From assembly GCA_937872965.1 (NCBI GenBank), contig CALMUU010000243.1, positions 1 to 36,537 of the forward strand: a stretch of 36,537 nt of DNA, in the 5' to 3' direction. Below, piece by piece: positions 33,936-36,537 of this stretch. Under the pieces are notes generated by a model that was not told the origin of the DNA, did not search any database, and saw only the letters and a list, made by a program, of their open reading frames with translations. The translations under genes and the position numbers were made by a program. Position 1 is the stretch's first letter. Each line of letters begins with the position of its first letter. This DNA is from an uncultured Actinomycetes bacterium. GTDB lineage: Bacteria; Actinomycetota; Acidimicrobiia; IMCC26256; JAGPDB01.

Positions 33936-34026
33936 CAACTGAACGAACTGCTGCAACTGAGTTATATTTGGGGGAGGGCCGCACCTTGTAAAACCGCTTT
34001 GCGGTTGTCCAAGGAACAACACTAAC
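33936..34026 (+). repeat. Dispersed structured repeat, copy F (contains the smpB stop codon)
   Basis: Begins CAACTGAACGAACTGCTGC (33936), then GGGGGAGGGCCGCACCTT, an inner AACCGC/GCGGTT hairpin, then CCAAGGAACAACACTAAC. The smpB TAG (34022-34024 read on minus) lies in the closing end. Confidence 0.75.
33990..34006 (-). terminator. Possible terminator of smpB
   Basis: Read on the minus strand, AACCGC, AAA, GCGGTT then TTAC forms a small GC-rich hairpin with a short T run about 16 nt after the smpB stop. It lies inside repeat copy F. Confidence 0.45.
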
Positions 34027-34507
34027 TTATATTTCGTTCTTTGAACGCGCGCTGGATGTCGCGATCGGCGTCACGTTTCTTTAAATCTTGGCGTTTGTCG
34101 TAATTGCGTTTACCTTTTCCGACGCCTAAAGTCAGTTTCGCCATACCTCGCACAAAGTCGAGGCGCAAAGGAATCAAGGTAACTCCACGCTCTTCGGTAG
34201 CCTTCGCCATTTCAGCGATTTCTTTTTTGTGGGCTAGTAAGGTGCGGGGTCGATCAGGATCGATTTCTCCGCGAGAAAACTTGTAGGGATTGATGTGCAT
34301 GCCGTAAATAGTCAGTTCTCCGCCATCAGTGCGCGCGAATGCTTCGTCGATCGAGACATGCTTTTCTCGGAGCGACTTTACTTCTGGACCCATAAGGCTG
34401 ATTCCACATTGGTAGGTTTCAATAATCTCAAAGTCGCGACGAGCTTTGCGGTTAGTCGCAATAGGACCATCGCCTCGGCGTTCAGCGGAATCGGATTGAG
34501 ATGACAT
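34022..34507 (-). CDS. smpB: SsrA-binding protein SmpB
   Basis: SmpB carries tmRNA into stalled ribosomes. The 161-aa protein has the SmpB barrel blocks EIIETYQCGISLMGPEVKSLREKHVSIDEAF, IYGMHINPYKFS and LTLGVGKGKRNYDKRQDLKKRDADRDIQRAFK with its basic tail. An N-terminal 20-residue Ser-rich extension precedes the core. TAAACT ends about 9 nt before the ATG as a possible -10 box. Its partner RNA is encoded about 1 kb away on the same strand with one opposite-strand gene between. In M. tuberculosis smpB follows ftsX; here eight genes intervene. Confidence 0.97.
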   Translation of the reverse strand: MSSQSDSAERRGDGPIATNRKARRDFEIIETYQCGISLMGPEVKSLREKHVSIDEAFARTDGGELTIYGMHINPYKFSRGEIDPDRPRTLLAHKKEIAEMAKATEERGVTLIPLRLDFVRGMAKLTLGVGKGKRNYDKRQDLKKRDADRDIQRAFKERNIS

Positions 34508-34552
34508 AGTTGTAAGAGTTTATCCTTTGCTGGGTGGTGTTATGCGCGCTGA

Positions 34553-34558
34553 TATAGT
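34553..34558 (+). promoter_or_regulatory. -10 box (TATAGT) for the JAMM peptidase gene
   Basis: TATAGT ends 7 nt before an in-frame GTG (34566) and 10 nt before ATG (34569), which places transcription start at these codons and argues against the longer ORF from 34527. Confidence 0.5.
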
Positions 34559-34568
34559 GACTTTTGTG

Positions 34569-34985
34569 ATGTGGACTATACCGAGTGAACTTGAAACCCA
34601 AATGAAAGAGCATTGCTCAGAAGGATTTCCACTCGAATCATGCGGTCTTTTTCTAGGCCCGCTTGACGGAGAGGGTAAGCCCGTAGGTGTGATCACTCAT
34701 CTTTGGCCAGCTCACAACAGCGAAAAGTCAGCACGTATTTACAGCGTTGACCCCAAGGATATGTTTGAAGCGAGTCGTTTTGCGCAAGATAACAAAATCG
34801 ACATTGTTGGGGTCTATCACTCACATACGCATTCGCTAGCGTATCCTTCCCCTACAGATATTGAACAAGCGATCGATTCGAATTGGTGTTATGCCATTGC
34901 CTCACTCGCGGCAAAAGTTATTGACGTTCACTATTTTTCTATTGAAAATGATGAAGCGACAGAGCTCGAATGTACGCGCCTCTAA
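34569..34985 (+). CDS. mec: JAMM/MPN+ metallopeptidase, Mec-like
   Basis: The 138-aa protein has a complete JAMM zinc site: E23 in LESCG and HSHTHSLAYPSPTD giving H84, H86, S94 and D97. In M. tuberculosis the homologue Mec frees cysteine from the CysO-cysteine adduct made by CysM. The same window contains cysO and the start of cysM, though here separated from mec by an inverted-repeat element and a minus-strand gene. The ATG at 34569 is chosen by the promoter; GTG 34566 is equally possible. Confidence 0.9.
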   Translation: MWTIPSELETQMKEHCSEGFPLESCGLFLGPLDGEGKPVGVITHLWPAHNSEKSARIYSVDPKDMFEASRFAQDNKIDIVGVYHSHTHSLAYPSPTDIEQAIDSNWCYAIASLAAKVIDVHYFSIENDEATELECTRL

Positions 34986-34991
34986 TCTAGG

Positions 34992-35102
34992 GTGTTGGAG
35001 CGCCAAAGACTCACCCTGTGAGCTTCAAACGCTCCAACGGGTAAACAGGGAAAGTGTTTGGTCTGTTGAGAATTGCCTGATGAGTCTTTGGCGCTCCAAC
35101 AC
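34992..35102. repeat. Element with 22-bp perfect terminal inverted repeats
   Basis: Arms at 34992-35013 and 35081-35102 are exact complements (outer end GTGTTGGAGCGCC). The 67-bp interior carries another CGCTCCAACGGG. No gene lies in it. The GTTGGAG outer end is shared with the perfect palindrome at 15418. A small non-autonomous mobile element is one explanation; no target duplication is evident. Confidence 0.7.
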
Positions 35103-35124
35103 GCTGAAAAAGATGTTCTGAAAA

Positions 35125-35859
35125 TTATTGGGCTGGATCGTCGCGCGAAACTGAAATGGCATCGCCAATCGCCACTTCGCCAGGTCCAAGATCGGGAGGT
35201 GGAGTGTTCGATGGAACAACAGATGTCGGGTCGACAGCCGCTTCGAGGTTTCCAGAGGCAACGGCTGAATCAGTACCGTTGTCGACGTTGTCGACCTTGG
35301 CGACCTCGTCGGTGACAATGGCGCGTTCCACTTGCGTGGCCTCGCCAATGTCAACCGAGACTTGTGTTGCAACAGGTGGGGCTGAGCTATCGGTCTCATC
35401 TACTGTTGCATGCGATTGTGTAGGAGTAGCTGTTAAGTCAGGCTGCGGAGGTTTTGTGAAAACAAGTGATCCTGCCAGAACAGCCCCTGCGGTTACCATC
35501 GAAATAGGAACGAGAACTCTGCCTTTTTTTAGCATCTGAATCAAGCGGTGCGTTTGCAAGTCATCACAATGCATCAAACGTGCAAGTCGTGTTGCAACAT
35601 CGGTTTCATCCATTTCGAATGCATCAGCTAGGACAAGTAGGTCCTCTTCACGAAGAGGAATGACCCCTGTTGACATATTCCGCAGTTCGTAAACCATTGA
35701 AAGATAGCTTGACAACGCTATTGAAATGTCGCCATGAACGTCTATTGGGCGCACAGCATCGCCCGATGTCATAAACCCAACCGTAGAGTCAATGCTGATG
35801 GGTACACGCGGTCCCCAAACTGATTCCCCATCCTGGGTAGCTTTCGTCTCATTTTCCAT
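35125..35859 (-). CDS. Single-pass membrane protein of unknown function
   Basis: The 244-aa protein has a cytoplasmic N-terminal half with a helix-rich segment (about 50-105, IALSSYLSMVYELRNM ... LLVLADAFEMDETDVATRLARLM) that could be a DNA- or protein-binding helix-turn-helix, one membrane helix (115-135, VLVPISMVTAGAVLAGSLVF) and an acidic, Thr/Val/Pro-rich extracytoplasmic tail. Such a helix-turn-helix plus membrane helix plus tail layout occurs in membrane-tethered regulators, but the domain is not recognised. It lies antisense between mec and cysO. The ATG at 35859 is preceded by AATATC as a possible -10. Confidence 0.6.
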   Translation of the reverse strand: MENETKATQDGESVWGPRVPISIDSTVGFMTSGDAVRPIDVHGDISIALSSYLSMVYELRNMSTGVIPLREEDLLVLADAFEMDETDVATRLARLMHCDDLQTHRLIQMLKKGRVLVPISMVTAGAVLAGSLVFTKPPQPDLTATPTQSHATVDETDSSAPPVATQVSVDIGEATQVERAIVTDEVAKVDNVDNGTDSAVASGNLEAAVDPTSVVPSNTPPPDLGPGEVAIGDAISVSRDDPAQ

Positions 35860-35962
35860 TAGAGATATTTTCGACCTATCTGTCCTAAAACTAAAGATGT
35901 TTTTCGCGAATTCTACGAATAGGGCAACTCTGTGCGGAGCGAAAAAGCCGAACTATCTGATC

Positions 35963-35968
35963 TAAGCT
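35963..35968 (+). promoter_or_regulatory. -10 box (TAAGCT) for cysO
   Basis: TAAGCT ends 6 nt before the ATG of cysO, with no Shine-Dalgarno, so the transcript is probably leaderless. No clear -35 hexamer. It gives cysO its own promoter apart from mec. Confidence 0.45.
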
Positions 35969-35974
35969 GGGTTC

Positions 35975-36256
35975 ATGTCTATTGAAGTACGAATTCCTGC
36001 CGTCATGAGATCCAATACCGCTGGTCAGGCGACTGCTCAATGCACAGGAGATACCGTAGGAACGGTGTTGGATGACCTTATTGCCCAGTTTCCAGGGATT
36101 GGCGACGTACTTTTTGGGGATACGAAAACTCTCCATAAATATGTCAACATCTACTTAGATGCTGATGATATTCGTTATGTTGGCGGCCTTGACGCAAAAA
36201 TCGGTGAAGCAAAAGAGCTGACAATTCTCCCCGCTGTCGCTGGCGGCTCAGAATGA
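35975..36256 (+). CDS. cysO: CysO-type sulfur carrier protein with a Ser-Glu extension
   Basis: This 93-aa ubiquitin-like protein (MoaD/ThiS fold) should carry sulfur as a C-terminal thiocarboxylate to CysM for cysteine synthesis. It closely follows mycobacterial CysO in pattern: IPAVMRS, GDTVGTVLDDLIAQFPGI, LHKYVNIYLDADDIRYVGGLDAKI and LTILPAVAGG. The family normally ends with GG; here Ser-Glu follows before the stop, so the diglycine is not exposed. Activation would need removal of these residues, perhaps by the JAMM peptidase. The last 13 bases of the gene region (36245-36257) match the end of the REP-like repeat at 36433-36445 in 12 of 13 positions. Confidence 0.9.
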   Translation: MSIEVRIPAVMRSNTAGQATAQCTGDTVGTVLDDLIAQFPGIGDVLFGDTKTLHKYVNIYLDADDIRYVGGLDAKIGEAKELTILPAVAGGSE

Positions 36257-36264
36257 CCTTGCCC

Positions 36265-36303
36265 CTAGGGTTGTTCCTGGATGCGAATTTTGCAGTCATC
36301 CAG
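36265..36303 (-). repeat. Dispersed structured repeat, copy G (partial)
   Basis: CTAGGGTTGTTCCTGGAT (36265-36282) and ATCCAG (36298-36303) keep the conserved end and a 6-bp closing arm. The rest is interrupted or replaced by the REP-like element that starts at 36295. Confidence 0.55.
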
Positions 36304-36445
36304 AGCACAGCGAAGGATCTCCGCGCAGCGGGTGTTTGGTCACAGGGAGTGAAAGATGAGCGACCGCGAGATGTGTCCGGCTTTGCCGGCGCAATGATAA
36401 CAAGTAGATGCGCTGCGCGGAGATTCCTCGCAGGCTCGGAATGAC
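36295..36445. repeat. REP-like palindromic element 3
   Basis: Starts GTCATCCAGAG, contains ATCTCCGCGCAGCGG and near its right end CGCTGCGCGGAGAT, and ends GGCTCGGAATGAC. It has the same design as 18638-18790 but more diverged in its centre, which also contains a CCGGCTTTGCCGG hairpin. It separates cysO from cysM. Confidence 0.75.
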
Positions 36446-36484
36446 AAACAATGAAGTCTCAGAATGAATATACGGTTGTAAACA

Positions 36485-36537
36485 ATGAAAGTTGAATCTG
36501 TCCTTGATCTCATCGGATCAACTCCCATGGTGGGTAT
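36485..36537 (+). CDS. cysM: CysM-type cysteine synthase, 5' end only
   Basis: ATG followed by KVESVLDLIGSTPMVG: the conserved start of the PLP-dependent cysteine synthase family, whose IG-TP motif binds the substrate near the N-terminus. The gene runs off the window. After cysO, the CysM type that accepts thiocarboxylated CysO and O-phosphoserine is the likely identity. The 228-bp gap to cysO holds two repeat elements. Confidence 0.8.
   Translation, partial: MKVESVLDLIGSTPMVG

Noticed and set aside
13635-34026. Integron attC sites as an explanation of the dispersed repeats
   Set aside because: They lack paired core sites of the GTTRRRY type, stand between core genes in both orientations, and no integrase is present.
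36253-36444. 63-aa ORF between cysO and cysM
   Set aside because: It lies almost wholly in repeat copy G and REP-like element 3, has no protein motif and no ribosome site.

Overview
The window looks like a chromosomal segment of a free-living actinobacterium of moderate GC, probably from the class Acidimicrobiia or another environmental lineage (inference). The evidence is coenzyme F420 biosynthesis genes (cofD, cofE), a CysO-type sulfur carrier with a JAMM peptidase and a cysM start, the actinobacterial mannose and SAM-cycle block (phosphomannomutase, Trm112-like protein, SIS isomerase, ahcY), and a comF-hpf-secA-prfB-ftsE-ftsX order that, from memory, matches the Mycobacterium tuberculosis Rv3240c-Rv3262 and Rv3100c-Rv3105c neighbourhoods. 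There are no prophage, CRISPR or insertion-sequence transposase genes.

Layout. 1-2076 (minus): a small hypothetical gene, cofD and cofE form one operon from a leaderless-type promoter. 2142-7095 (plus): a translationally coupled operon of a large membrane glycosyltransferase, a DUF5719 protein and a membrane-anchored thioredoxin-like protein. 7433-9373 (minus): ftsH. 9568-13668 (plus): a CPBP protease, a 57-aa zinc ribbon and a large GT-C-like membrane protein. 13765-18587 (plus): phosphohexomutase, Trm112-like protein, SIS isomerase, SpoU methyltransferase and ahcY. 18833-27635 (plus): comF-like gene, FlgM-like small protein, hpf, secA, prfB, ftsE, ftsX and an M23 endopeptidase that probably serves FtsEX. 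27632-30256: 1-Cys peroxiredoxin (minus), DUF3052 (plus), TetR regulator (minus) and a possible F420-dependent NADP reductase (plus). 30379-32513 (plus): two tandem paralogous SAM methyltransferase-like proteins. 32688-33050 (minus): ssrA (tmRNA). 33142-33906 (plus): a membrane protein. 34022-34507 (minus): smpB. 34569-36537: JAMM peptidase, a minus-strand single-pass membrane protein, cysO and the first codons of cysM.

The gene set is mostly core: ribosome rescue (ssrA, smpB), ribosome hibernation (hpf), termination (prfB), secretion (secA), membrane quality control (ftsH), division-linked wall hydrolysis (ftsEX and M23), activated-mannose supply plus envelope glycosyltransferases, and sulfur-carrier cysteine synthesis.

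The novelty is mostly between genes. A dispersed structured repeat occurs at seven or eight places. One end reads AGGGTTGTTCC, the other carries CAACTGAACGAAC, and the hairpin arms between them vary but stay complementary. One copy supplies the last codons of a gene and another contains the smpB stop codon. A second REP-like family has the core TCTCCGCGCAGCGG. Two copies of a 48-nt hairpin with compensated stems follow the methyltransferase gene and ssrA, one on each strand. There are also large perfect inverted repeats, and 70- and 71-bp tandem duplications. The CysO homologue ends GG-Ser-Glu instead of GG, and its last codons match the end of the REP-like repeat. This suggests that a repeat remnant extended the protein and made proteolytic maturation necessary.
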